From the NCBI GenBank assembly GCA_944383825.1, contig CALWRA010000011.1:1-64000 (forward strand): a DNA stretch of 64,000 nt, read 5' to 3'. The notes beneath the pieces are model-generated. The model saw nothing but the letters and a program-made list of their open reading frames with translations, was not told the origin of the DNA and made no database searches. The first letter of the stretch is position 1, and each line of letters begins with the position of its first letter. The DNA comes from an uncultured Acetatifactor sp. GTDB taxonomy: Bacteria; Bacillota; Clostridia; Lachnospirales; Lachnospiraceae. Of this stretch, positions 41,847 to 50,991 are shown piece after piece. Both the position numbers and the translations under genes were made by a program.

Positions 41847-43708
41847 ATGTTTTGTGCAAATATTTTGATATATTTGAATCTCTGTTTTTGGTGTATTAGA
41901 AAAGGAAAGAGTATCTTTCCTCTGAAATTCTATTTGGAAAGCAATGCTTTATGGATGTTTCTGCTTTTTTTGATAACGGAAGCATACTCCCTTTTTCATG
42001 GACTGAATACATTTTCCTTGTGGATTACTTGGGGGATGGCCGATTTACTGCTTTTAGCGGCAGTTATTGTGCAGGTGGGAAAAATACGGGGAAGCCGGAT
42101 GCAAATTTTTAAAAGATGTTTCCCTATTCAGGGATTATTTCAAAAGGCTGAAGGATGGATTCTTGCGGGCATTGGAGGAATTGTGTTGGTTCTGTCGGCT
42201 TGGACCGTGCCTTATAATTGGGATTCTATGACTTATCGACTGTCGAGAGTTGCTTATTGGGCGCAGAACGGCTCGGTAGAGCATTTTGCCACAAACAGCA
42301 TCCGAATGATCGGGAATCCCCCCCTGGGAGAATTTATTCAGCTTCATGTGTATCTCATGCAGGGTGGGGGAGATTATTTTCTGACTCTGATTCAAGGAGC
42401 GGCATATCTGACCTGTGCGGCCGCAGTTTATGGTATTTCCAGAAAAATAAGCTGTAGTCGGGGATTTTCCTGGCTGGCAGCCTTGTTGTTTATGAGTATG
42501 CCCATTGCATTTGGAGAGGCTTTGAATACTCAGGTTGATCTCGTGGCCACGCTTTGGCTTTTCATTTTTGTGTATTTATTGCTTGATTTTATATATGAAA
42601 AACAAAAGATTGCCTGGTCAGGGAATAATGTGTTCCGGGTATGGGTTATGGGACTTTGCGTAGCGTGGGGATATCTGACCAAACCCTCCGTCTGTGTGGC
42701 CATGGCGATTTTTTGCCTATGGCTGCTGATACGCTGCTTTTTCAGAAGGGATCATGCGCTTATTCTTCTGCGACTGGCGCTATGCGCTCTGGTGGGTATG
42801 GCAATTCCTATGGGCTGGGAAATATGCCGCAATATTAAGACTTTTGGGGCGATTTCCTCTCCTATTGCGGGAGAAAGGCAGCTGATCGGAACGCTGCATC
42901 CCGCCTATGTGCTTGTAAATGGTCTTAAAAATTTTGTCCATAATCTTCCTAGCGTTTTACTCAGTGAAACTACGAGCCTTATGGGAACTGCTGTGGAGAA
43001 ATTTGCCGAATTGCTTCAAATCCACTCATTGTGTGGCTGATGATTATCTGTATTGCAGCTACTGTTGTGCAGTTACGCAGGATACCATGGAAGAAGTGGT
43101 ATCAAAGCTATTCTTTGCCGGCTGTTTCAGCCTTTGTTATATTCTGTATGGTGCTGCGATGGGAAAGCTTTGTGACCCGATATATGCTGTCTTTTCTGGG
43201 GCTACTCTGCCCTATGATCGTTCATTGTCTGCAACTGCTTACATTATCTGGAAGGCGCGAAAAAATACGGTATGGTGTAATGGGGACAATCGGATGTCTG
43301 TGCGTTTTTGAGGTGTTCAATATGACCATGTATCATAGAAACATCTGCGTCACAAGTGGCGGTGGCCAAAGGCCACAGGGCTACTTTGTCAACCGTATGG
43401 AGGAGTGGGAGCCTACGGAGGCCATATGCCGGTATATAAGGGAAAGCGGGTTTGTGAATCTTGGGATTTTTCAGGGGGAAGATGATTATCAGTATCCTTA
43501 TTGGGCAATGCTGAAAGAACAGATGTCTCGTATGGAGCATGTGAATGTAAGCGGAGAATCTGCAGTTTATACGGATACAGAATATGTGCCTGAGTGTATT
43601 ATTTGGCTGGGGGAATATCCTGGTGACAGATTTGAGTGGAATGGGCAGGAATACATTCCAGGGTTTGAGGCTCGGGAAAACCGTTATGTCCTTGTGAAGG
43701 CAGATTAG
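41847..43708 (+). pseudogene. GT39-like membrane glycosyltransferase, frameshifted
   Basis: Two reading frames that together encode a GT-C membrane transferase. The first (to 43040) has the GT39 luminal loop WDSMTYRLSRVAYWAQNGSVEHF with NPPLGEFIQLH, and eight or more helices. The second (from about 43019 to 43708) begins NPLIVWLMIICIAA and ends in a soluble beta-rich tail (FEWNGQEYIPGFEA). One extra A in the AAA run at 43018-43020 would join them as LLQ-NPLIVWLM, giving about 620 residues. So a single-base deletion separates them. The start at 41847 is chosen because earlier in-frame codons lie in the terminator or promoter. It could be a phase-off state, decay or a read error. Confidence 0.7.
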
Positions 43709-43725
43709 GATTTTGAGAGGGAAAA

Positions 43726-44976
43726 ATGATTGTTTTACAGATAAACAGCCATTATAATCAGGGAGGCGCCGCAAGAATTGTGGCTTGTATCCACAGGCAG
43801 CTTTTGTCAGCAGGACAGGAATCCTATGTAGCATATGGAAGAAGAAAAGGAACAGGGAAGAATAGCTTACAGGAGCAGAACATCTATTGCTTTGACAAAC
43901 CGTGGGAGGTGTATTTTTCAGCTTTATCCAGCCGTGCGTTGGGACTGAACGGATGGTCAAACAGGCAAGCCACAAAAAGATTGATTGGATATATTGAAAG
44001 AATACAACCGGACGTTATCCATTTGCACGCACTCCACGGGTATTATGTGAATTTTTCCATGCTATTTGATTATATTAACAAAAAGAAGATTCCCTGTGTT
44101 TGGACATTCCATGACTGCCATGCCTTTACCGGCAACTGCGGATATTATTTTCAGTGCGACGGATGGAAAACCGGCTGCGGGAAATGCCCTGATATCCATA
44201 CCTATCCTGCAAGTCAGTTTTTTGACTTTACACGTTATATGTGGGAAAGGAAAAAGGAACTGTTTACAGAGGGAGAAAAAAAAATTATTGTGACTCCCTC
44301 CGAGTGGCTGACCTCAGAGACGAAAAAATCTTATTTTGGCAAGTACCCATGCGTAACTATCCGCAATGGCATAGATGTGCGCGGTACCTTTTTTCCCAGG
44401 GATAAAGAAGCCTGCAGACATAAGCATGGCTATGGAAAAAAAGAAAAGCTGATACTTGGCATTGCTGTAGGATATGGTGATCCAAGAAAGGGAGCAAAAT
44501 ACATTATACAGATGGCAAAGGAGCTGGAGGGGGAAGCCAGGGTTATTCTGATTGGCTGGGAGAAGAAAAATGATTTTGCTCTGGAGGGGACAACCAATAT
44601 TGTAACGCTGCCGTCCACAGGGGATACGGAAACGCTGGCGGAGTATTACAGCCTGGCGGATGTGTTTGTGCTTCCTTCTCTTGCAGAAAATTATGCGACT
44701 GTGACATTGGAGTCTATGGCCTGCGGAACTCCTGTAGTAGGATTTGACGCAGGGGGAATACCGGAGCAGCTTGCAGAGGGAAGGGGAATTGCGGTCAGGG
44801 CAGGCGATCAGGAGGCATTTACCGGAGCGGTGAGACAGGCTCTTTCATCGGAGGGCAGGCTTCTTAGGGGGCAGAGTCTTGCGGATATTATAAAAAGGGA
44901 AAATTCTACGGAAAAAATGACAGGGGAATATATAAAGCTGTATGACAAACTTCTGAAAACAGAAAGCAGCTTTTGA
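43726..44976 (+). CDS. GT4 family glycosyltransferase (WcaC-like)
   Basis: A 416-residue GT-B transferase with the WcaC-type signature: INSHYNQGGAARIVACIHRQL, DVIHLHALHGYYVNFSML, WTFHDCHAFTGNCGYYFQC and the cysteine cluster WKTGCGKCPDI. The donor domain has GYGDPRKGAKYIIQ and the EX7E box in ENYATVTLESMACG with GGIPEQL. This Cys-rich group is seen in colanic-acid and capsule loci. It starts 17 bases after the frameshifted GT39-like gene, behind GAGAGGG, and is followed by another GT after 25 bases. Confidence 0.9.
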   Translation: MIVLQINSHYNQGGAARIVACIHRQLLSAGQESYVAYGRRKGTGKNSLQEQNIYCFDKPWEVYFSALSSRALGLNGWSNRQATKRLIGYIERIQPDVIHLHALHGYYVNFSMLFDYINKKKIPCVWTFHDCHAFTGNCGYYFQCDGWKTGCGKCPDIHTYPASQFFDFTRYMWERKKELFTEGEKKIIVTPSEWLTSETKKSYFGKYPCVTIRNGIDVRGTFFPRDKEACRHKHGYGKKEKLILGIAVGYGDPRKGAKYIIQMAKELEGEARVILIGWEKKNDFALEGTTNIVTLPSTGDTETLAEYYSLADVFVLPSLAENYATVTLESMACGTPVVGFDAGGIPEQLAEGRGIAVRAGDQEAFTGAVRQALSSEGRLLRGQSLADIIKRENSTEKMTGEYIKLYDKLLKTESSF

Positions 44977-45001
44977 AAATAAATACAGGAGGAGTGCGGG
45001 A

Positions 45002-45940
45002 ATGTCCATATCTGTATGTATAGGTGTATACAATGGAGCAAAATATATCGAAGAGCAGATGCTATCCATTCTGCACCAAACCATGCAGCCGGACCAGGTG
45101 ATTCTCTGTGACGATGGTTCTTCGGATGATACTGCCGAGATAGTAAAAGATTTTATAGAAAAATACAGTCTAGAGGGAAAATGGAAGCTTTTTTTAAATC
45201 TCAGGAATTTGGGATACCCTGCAAATTTTTATCACGCCATGGAACTTGCTGTCTGTGATATTGTGTTTTTGTCCGACCAGGATGATATATGGGATGAAAA
45301 GAAGCTGGAAAGGATGACAAAGGCGTTGGAGGAGCATCCGGAGGCAAGAGCTGTGTGCTGCAAATTTGGTCTGATTGATGAAAACGGCAAGAGTATCCGC
45401 ACCTTTATGCGGCCGGCCAGAAGCAATGGCAGCGGCACTGTCAAGAGTATTTCTATAGAGGATGTTTTTTATAAATGCGAATGGCCGGGAATGGTGCTTG
45501 CCTACCGCAATGACTGGTGCCGGAAACGGATAGGAGAGACAAGATTTACAATACCGCATGATTTCTTTGTCTGTGCGGCGGCGGCAGAGGAAGAGGGCTT
45601 TTTGCAGTTGGATCAGGAGCTAGCCTGGCACAGGCGGCATGGCAGCAATACCGGCGGAGAGGAGCATAGACTGAGGCGGCTTCTCAGTAAAGAGAGAAAG
45701 CTGAAGGAAATTGTGGAATATGTGAGAATTTTGGAAGCATTTGAAAAGGAAGGAGCGCTGGAGACAAAGAGAGGAAAAGCAGCTTTAGCCAACAAATTAT
45801 TTACAATGCAATGCAGGTATCATGCTTTAAAGACAGGTAAAATATCGGAGGTTTTCAAAAATGCGGAAAAAAATCGAGATTATATCCGTTTAGAAACATT
45901 TGTATGTGATATGCTGATTGTAAAGCAGAAGCCAAGATGA
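45002..45940 (+). CDS. GT2 family glycosyltransferase (rhamnosyltransferase-like)
   Basis: A 312-residue GT-A enzyme: ISVCIGVYNGAKYIEEQML, CDDGSSDDTAEI, FLSDQDDIWDEKKLERM and the acceptor-side WPGMVLAYRNDW with HDFFVCAAAAEEG. The SDQDDxW motif and this C-terminal layout fit the RfbF/WcaA-type rhamnosyl transferases. CAGGAGG precedes the ATG. It shows no membrane segment. The last helix-rich 80 residues are basic and may dock on the membrane. Confidence 0.87.
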   Translation: MSISVCIGVYNGAKYIEEQMLSILHQTMQPDQVILCDDGSSDDTAEIVKDFIEKYSLEGKWKLFLNLRNLGYPANFYHAMELAVCDIVFLSDQDDIWDEKKLERMTKALEEHPEARAVCCKFGLIDENGKSIRTFMRPARSNGSGTVKSISIEDVFYKCEWPGMVLAYRNDWCRKRIGETRFTIPHDFFVCAAAAEEEGFLQLDQELAWHRRHGSNTGGEEHRLRRLLSKERKLKEIVEYVRILEAFEKEGALETKRGKAALANKLFTMQCRYHALKTGKISEVFKNAEKNRDYIRLETFVCDMLIVKQKPR

Positions 45941-45988
45941 GATTGAGCTTCAATGTGGAGAAATCTGGGAAACTGAGGAGAGAAATAA

Positions 45989-46017
45989 TTGAACTTTGGT
46001 ATTTTAAGTGATACAAT
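45989..46017 (+). promoter_or_regulatory. promoter at the start of the AT-rich block
   Basis: TTGAAC (45989-45994), a 17-base spacer and TACAAT (46012-46017) with an extended TGA. It lies in the 109-base gap where base composition becomes more AT-rich and the ABC-transporter-type genes begin. Confidence 0.7.
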
Positions 46018-46049
46018 GTATCTGATTATAACTTTAAGGGAGATAGTAA

Positions 46050-46889
46050 ATGGATCAACCTTTGGTTTCTATAATAGTGAGAACTTGTCAGCGTCCTGAA
46101 GTTTTGCGGGAGGCACTTGATAGTATAAGACGCCAGACATATTCCAATATACAAGTTATTGTTGTGGAGGATGGAGAAAATGCGGCGGAAGATATGCTGG
46201 AGCAAGACTATTCAGGAATGAATTATATCTATGAGGCCACTGGCCGGAAACAGGGGAGAAGCAGAGCTGGCAATAGGGCATTGCAGCTGGCGACAGGAGC
46301 TTATATTAATTTTTTGGATGATGACGATATTTTTTTTGAACAGCATGTCCAAATATTGGTTGATGCGCTGAAAACCAGTGAAGATTTAGCGGCATACAGC
46401 ATTGCAGAAGAGCGTCAAATTGTAAAAGAGAAGGAAGGCTCAGGCGCTCATAAAATTAAGAGACGGACCATCAGATATAATCAACCTTTTAACAGACTGC
46501 TGCTGTATACCTTTAATTATATTCCCATTCAAAGTATAATGTTTCACAGGAGTTTGTTTGAAACGCTTGGAGGCTTTGATGAAAATTTGGAGGCTTTGGA
46601 AGACTGGGATTTATGGGTGAGATATTCTTTGAAAACAGATTTCTTATATGTAAATAAAGTGACCTCTGGTTATCATGTGCCCTATAAATTAGAAAGTAAA
46701 AGTGCAAGAGCAGCAGGAATGAGGGAATATGTACGGCCGTTGCATCAGAAATTCAACACTTATGAACTGCGCATTAGTGTCGGAGAGGTGAACCGGGATA
46801 TGACCTATGTGATTCGGGAATATAAAAATAAGGGATTATTAAGGTATCTGAGAATGTTTTTCAGAGTGGTATTTCTCGGAGAAAGATAA
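46050..46889 (+). CDS. GT2 family glycosyltransferase
   Basis: A 279-residue GT-A transferase: PLVSIIVRTCQRPEVLREALDS, VEDGENAAEDML, SRAGNRALQLATGAY and NFLDDDDIFFEQH. The DGEN variant of the usual DGSxD box is common in O-antigen loci. The C-terminal ALEDWDLWVRYSLKTDF carries the EDWDLW acceptor motif of this group. AAGGGAG precedes the ATG and its own promoter lies just upstream. First gene of the Wzm/Wzt-type part of the cluster. Confidence 0.88.
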   Translation: MDQPLVSIIVRTCQRPEVLREALDSIRRQTYSNIQVIVVEDGENAAEDMLEQDYSGMNYIYEATGRKQGRSRAGNRALQLATGAYINFLDDDDIFFEQHVQILVDALKTSEDLAAYSIAEERQIVKEKEGSGAHKIKRRTIRYNQPFNRLLLYTFNYIPIQSIMFHRSLFETLGGFDENLEALEDWDLWVRYSLKTDFLYVNKVTSGYHVPYKLESKSARAAGMREYVRPLHQKFNTYELRISVGEVNRDMTYVIREYKNKGLLRYLRMFFRVVFLGER

Positions 46890-46900
46890 TTGGTGAATAT

Positions 46901-48013
46901 ATGAGTGATAAAATAATGGTAACCAGGTCTTCTATGCCTCCGCTGGAGGAATATATCGAGGAAATCGAAGGTTTATGGGATAGCCACATTCTTACCAATA
47001 TGGGGCAGAAGCACAGAGAACTGGAAGAAAAGCTTAAAAGATACTTGGGAGTAAGACATATCTCCTTAATGGTCAATGGGCATATGGCTTTGGAATTAGC
47101 AATTCAGGCAATGAATTTGACCGGGGAAGTTATAACTACTCCTTTTACTTTTGCGTCTACAACCCATGCAATTGTAAGAAACGGTCTGAAACCTGTATTC
47201 TGTGATATTAATTCCGAGGATTATACCATCGACGTCAGTAAAATAGAGAATCTCATTACGGAGAAAACATGCGCAATTGTACCAGTTCATGTATATGGCA
47301 ATATCTGCGATGTGGATCAGATTCGGGAGATAGCTGTTCGGCACGGCTTGAAGGTAATTTATGATGCGGCTCATGCCTTTGGGGAAACGTATAAAGGAAA
47401 GGGCATTGGCAATTTTGGAGACGCTTCGATTTTCAGCTTTCATGCAACAAAGGTGTTTAATACGATTGAAGGAGGGGCAGTAAGCTACAGCAATGAGGAT
47501 TATGGAATTGATTTGTACAGATTGAAGAACTTCGGAATTCGTGGTCCGGAAACAGTGGATTTTGTAGGGGCAAATGCTAAAATGAACGAGTTCCAGGCGG
47601 CTATGGGTTTATGCAACATACGTTATGTGGATGGGGAGATTGAAAAACGAAAATTTGTCTTCCATTGTTATATGGAAAGGCTGAAGGATTTACCGGGGCT
47701 GTCTCTGCCGCTCCAGCAGAAGAAAGTGAAAAATAATTATGCATATTTCCCGATTGTTGTTTGGGAAAAGGAATTTGGAAAGACAAGAGATATTGTATTT
47801 GAAGCGCTGGCTAAGGAAAACATATATAGCAGGAAATACTTTTATCCTTTGACCAATACGTATGACTGCTTTGAAGGGCAATTCGATGTAAAGAGTACGC
47901 CTACAGCAGTACATATTTCTCAAAGGGTTTTAACATTGCCTATGTATGCGGATTTAACAGAGAATCAAGTGGATAAGATATGTGAAATTATTCGTAAGGA
48001 AGCAAGATGCTGA
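46901..48013 (+). CDS. DegT/DnrJ/EryC1/StrS aminotransferase
   Basis: A 370-residue PLP-dependent sugar aminotransferase that adds an amino group to a nucleotide-keto-sugar. The PLP lysine is in SFHATKVFNTIEGGAV; the substrate and cofactor sites are MVNGHMALELA, TPFTFASTTHAI, PVHVYGN and YDAAHAFG. It resembles the 3- or 4-aminotransferases of the dTDP- or UDP-deoxysugar pathways (VioA, FdtB, PglE-like groups); the exact sugar cannot be read from sequence. No matching dTDP-sugar synthesis genes are in this block, so the precursor must come from elsewhere or from the dehydratase at 33385. Eleven bases follow the GT2 stop. Confidence 0.9.
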   Translation: MSDKIMVTRSSMPPLEEYIEEIEGLWDSHILTNMGQKHRELEEKLKRYLGVRHISLMVNGHMALELAIQAMNLTGEVITTPFTFASTTHAIVRNGLKPVFCDINSEDYTIDVSKIENLITEKTCAIVPVHVYGNICDVDQIREIAVRHGLKVIYDAAHAFGETYKGKGIGNFGDASIFSFHATKVFNTIEGGAVSYSNEDYGIDLYRLKNFGIRGPETVDFVGANAKMNEFQAAMGLCNIRYVDGEIEKRKFVFHCYMERLKDLPGLSLPLQQKKVKNNYAYFPIVVWEKEFGKTRDIVFEALAKENIYSRKYFYPLTNTYDCFEGQFDVKSTPTAVHISQRVLTLPMYADLTENQVDKICEIIRKEARC

Positions 48014-48032
48014 GAAAGGCGTAACAATCAAA

Positions 48033-48836
48033 ATGATTACTGGATTTATTGGATTTATAAAAGGTTTATTTGAAGAACGAAAAGTGATTTTTGACTTGGC
48101 GAAAAATGATTTTAAAGCAAAATATACAAATTCCTTATTAGGAATAGCGTGGGCTTTTATGTTGCCGCTGACAGTGATACTTGTTTTATGGTTTGTATTT
48201 CAGGTGGGCTTTCGATCAATGCCGGTTGATGATGTGCCGTTCATTCTTTGGTATATTCCCGCATTTTTATCCTGGAATTTTTTTTCTGATGCATTTGGAA
48301 GCGCTTCCGGCTGTATTTTTGATTATTACTACCTGGTAAAAAATATGAAATTCCGAGTTAGTTCATTGCCTGTTGTAAAAATTATTTCTTCCAGTTTTGT
48401 GCATTTTTTCTTTATCATATTTATCTTTGTGATTTATGCAATCTATGGCAGATGGCCAAGTATTTACAATTTTCAGATTATATATTATTATTTTTGTACT
48501 ATTATTTTGCTTTTGGGAGTTACTTGGCTGATGTCTGCACTGGCGGTGTTTTCAAAAGACATTTTAAATATAATTTCTTTGATTGTACAAGTTGGTTTTT
48601 GGGCAACGCCAATTGTTTGGGACCCGGGAAGCATGCCGCCTATTGTACAGGCTGTTGTGAAAATCAATCCGATGTATTATATTTGTGTCGGATATAGAGA
48701 GAGCTTCTGCGGAGAAACCTGGTTCTGGAATCATCCTGTGCAGACTGTGTATTTTTGGGTTTTTGCCTTATCCCAGCTGGTTTTGGGCGCTTATGTATTT
48801 CATAAGCTCAGGCCGCAGTTTGCAGATATGTTGTAG
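48033..48836 (+). CDS. ABC-2 type polysaccharide export permease (Wzm)
   Basis: A 267-residue membrane permease with six helices, of the Wzm/TagG/RfbA type, which moves a finished lipid-linked polymer across the membrane with its ATPase partner. Family marks are LAKNDFKAKYTNSLLGIAWAF at the N-terminus, FFSDAFGSASG and YYLVKNMKFR in the middle, and WATPIVWDPGSMP with INPMYYICVGYRE near the end. The chosen ATG at 48033 avoids a GTG start inside the previous gene. AGAAAGGCG lies upstream. The ATPase gene begins 12 bases after the stop. Confidence 0.88.
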   Translation: MITGFIGFIKGLFEERKVIFDLAKNDFKAKYTNSLLGIAWAFMLPLTVILVLWFVFQVGFRSMPVDDVPFILWYIPAFLSWNFFSDAFGSASGCIFDYYYLVKNMKFRVSSLPVVKIISSSFVHFFFIIFIFVIYAIYGRWPSIYNFQIIYYYFCTIILLLGVTWLMSALAVFSKDILNIISLIVQVGFWATPIVWDPGSMPPIVQAVVKINPMYYICVGYRESFCGETWFWNHPVQTVYFWVFALSQLVLGAYVFHKLRPQFADML

Positions 48837-48848
48837 AAAGAGGTAATT

Positions 48849-50231
48849 ATGAGCGAGTTTGCTATTCAGGTAAAAAATCTGACAAAAACATATAAATTAT
48901 ATCAGAATAATAAAAGAAGGATTATTGAGGGACTGTTTCCGAAAATCAAAAGCCAGCATACGGAATTTCATGCGCTAAAGGATGTTGAATTTAGCATAAA
49001 AAAAGGGGAAATTGTCGGCATCATAGGAAAAAACGGAAGTGGTAAATCAACATTATTAAAAATTATTACGGGAGTTTTAAATCCTACCAGCGGAAGCGTG
49101 TTGGTTGAGGGAAGAATATCTGCCTTGCTTGAACTGGGTGCGGGATTTAATCCTGAATATACGGGAATAGAGAATATATATTTGAATGGTACGCTGAACG
49201 GAATTACGCGGGATGAAATGAGCCGGAGGATTGATGATATTGCGCGGTTTGCGGATATAGGAGATTTTATTCATCAGCCTGTAAAGAATTATTCCAGCGG
49301 TATGTTTGTCAGATTGGCATTTGCGGTGGCAGTGTATTCGGATCCCGACATATTAATTGTAGACGAAGCTTTAGCGGTGGGAGACGCGGCTTTTCAGGCA
49401 AAGTGTATGGCCAGAATGAACCAGATAATGCGCACAGGGGCAACGGTTTTATTTGTTACGCATGATATGAATACAGTTAAGAGGCTTTGTCAGAGATGTA
49501 TATATCTGGAAAACGGTACAAAGATAATGGAAGGCGATGCAGAGGAGCTGGCAGATATATACTTGAAGCGCATCCGGGCGGCTATGAATGAAGAACATTT
49601 GAAGCTTGATCAGAATAGGGAAAGCATAAAGAAGCATTCTGAAACAGAAATAGAGAATAATAATGAAAGAAAAAATATCGGATCGGATGAAAAAATAGTT
49701 GACAGAGTAGAAATGCAAAGGTTTGAAAATGAACATTTCATAGAGAAAACGAGGTTGTTCAGAGAGGGCACAGGTACAGTAGAATTTATAGATTTTAAAT
49801 TGTTAGATGAAAATGATAAAGAAACCTATTCTTTCGCGTTTGACCAGAAAATGAAATTGAGAATTCTTTTGAAAGTAAACTCTTCTGAAACTTTTGCGGT
49901 GGCCTATCATATCAAAGATGATAAAAATATGGAGCTGCTGGGGAGTTCTACTTTGCGGGAAACTGGAGAAATGATTCAGGGGGAAAGTGGTGAAATATAT
50001 GAAATTGTATTAACCACAAGACTGCCTGTTGTGGAAGGGAATTATAATATCATGTTATTGGCGTCAAGGCCGGTAATAGAAAACAGGACTGCAATGTTTC
50101 TTTCTTTGATTGAAAATGCCGCAGTGTTTACTGTGGAAGAGAATTTTAAACTAAAGCTCTGGGATAAGGTATATTTAAAGAATGAAGTCAATGTGAAAAA
50201 ATTGTGCCGTATGAGAGAGAGCAGCGTTTAA
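48849..50231 (+). CDS. ABC polysaccharide exporter ATPase with C-terminal glycan-binding domain (Wzt)
   Basis: A 460-residue ATPase partner of the preceding permease. Walker A is GKNGSGKST (60-68), the signature YSSGMFVRLAFA is near 146, and Walker B ILIVDEALAVGDA near 167, all as in Wzt/TagH. After a charged linker (about 245-300) comes a Wzt_C-type beta-sandwich (about 300-445; TGTVEFIDFKLLDEN, KMKLRILLKVNSSETFAVAYHI), which in Wzt binds the chain-end cap of the polymer. So export should depend on a capped polysaccharide, and a capping enzyme is expected among neighbouring genes. Confidence 0.92.
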   Translation: MSEFAIQVKNLTKTYKLYQNNKRRIIEGLFPKIKSQHTEFHALKDVEFSIKKGEIVGIIGKNGSGKSTLLKIITGVLNPTSGSVLVEGRISALLELGAGFNPEYTGIENIYLNGTLNGITRDEMSRRIDDIARFADIGDFIHQPVKNYSSGMFVRLAFAVAVYSDPDILIVDEALAVGDAAFQAKCMARMNQIMRTGATVLFVTHDMNTVKRLCQRCIYLENGTKIMEGDAEELADIYLKRIRAAMNEEHLKLDQNRESIKKHSETEIENNNERKNIGSDEKIVDRVEMQRFENEHFIEKTRLFREGTGTVEFIDFKLLDENDKETYSFAFDQKMKLRILLKVNSSETFAVAYHIKDDKNMELLGSSTLRETGEMIQGESGEIYEIVLTTRLPVVEGNYNIMLLASRPVIENRTAMFLSLIENAAVFTVEENFKLKLWDKVYLKNEVNVKKLCRMRESSV

Positions 50232-50253
50232 AATTTTTCAGGAGAGCGATAGA

Positions 50254-50961
50254 ATGAGATTGGGTATAATGCAGCCGTACTTTTTTCCTTATCTGGGATA
50301 TTTCTCTTTAATAAAGCATGTTGATAAATTTATTTTGTTTGATACAGCACAGTTTATTAGACATGGTTGGATTGAACGGAATAGGATATTGAAACCGGGA
50401 GGGGGCTGGCAATATTTTTCCGTGCCTTTGTGCAAACATAGTCAGAAAACACCTATCAACAAAATTGAAATTAATAATCAAATTTCGTGGAAAAGTAAAA
50501 TATTGGCACAAATGGTACACTATAAAAAAGCTCCGTATTATGAAGCTGTTATTCATCTGCTTCAAGATATATTTCAAGAGGACTTTAAAGATATTGTAAG
50601 TTTCGACTGTTGCTCTTTAAAAAAGGTTTGTGATTATCTTGATATAAAGACGGAAATTACTGTTTTTTCCACTATGGAGCTTCATATTGAAGATGCAAAT
50701 GCTCCTGATGAATGGGCGCTGAATATCTGCAAGAGTCTGCCAAATACTGATGAATACTGGAATCCGCCTGGTGGAAAAGATTTTTTTGATATAAACAAAT
50801 ATATGGATGCTAATATAAATATTTGTTTCCAGCAAGTAAATTTAAGCGAGTATAAGCAGGGGAAAAATCCTTTTGAAAAGGGACTGTCTATTATTGATGT
50901 TATGATGTACAATTCTCCATCAATGATTGGCATGATGCTGGATGACTTCACTTTATTGTGA
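50254..50961 (+). CDS. WbqC family protein
   Basis: A 235-residue WbqC-like protein: MRLGIMQPYFFPYLGYFSLI, FDTAQFIRHGWIERNRI, SWKSKILAQMVHYKKAPYY, WNPPGGKDFFDINKY and the conserved C-terminal YKQGKNPFEKGLSIIDVMM. The family is found in O-antigen and capsule loci; its reaction is not firmly established, and it may act on sugars or lipid intermediates. CAGGAGAG precedes the ATG. It is immediately followed by a deacetylase-like gene. Confidence 0.85.
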   Translation: MRLGIMQPYFFPYLGYFSLIKHVDKFILFDTAQFIRHGWIERNRILKPGGGWQYFSVPLCKHSQKTPINKIEINNQISWKSKILAQMVHYKKAPYYEAVIHLLQDIFQEDFKDIVSFDCCSLKKVCDYLDIKTEITVFSTMELHIEDANAPDEWALNICKSLPNTDEYWNPPGGKDFFDINKYMDANINICFQQVNLSEYKQGKNPFEKGLSIIDVMMYNSPSMIGMMLDDFTLL

Positions 50962-50991
50962 CATGATTTTTGGGATGATGCGGAGAATAAT

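Noticed and set aside
47982..48032. Longer GTG start for the export permease
   Set aside because: It would overlap the aminotransferase gene and add a charged stretch not seen in permeases; the ATG at 48033 is preferred.
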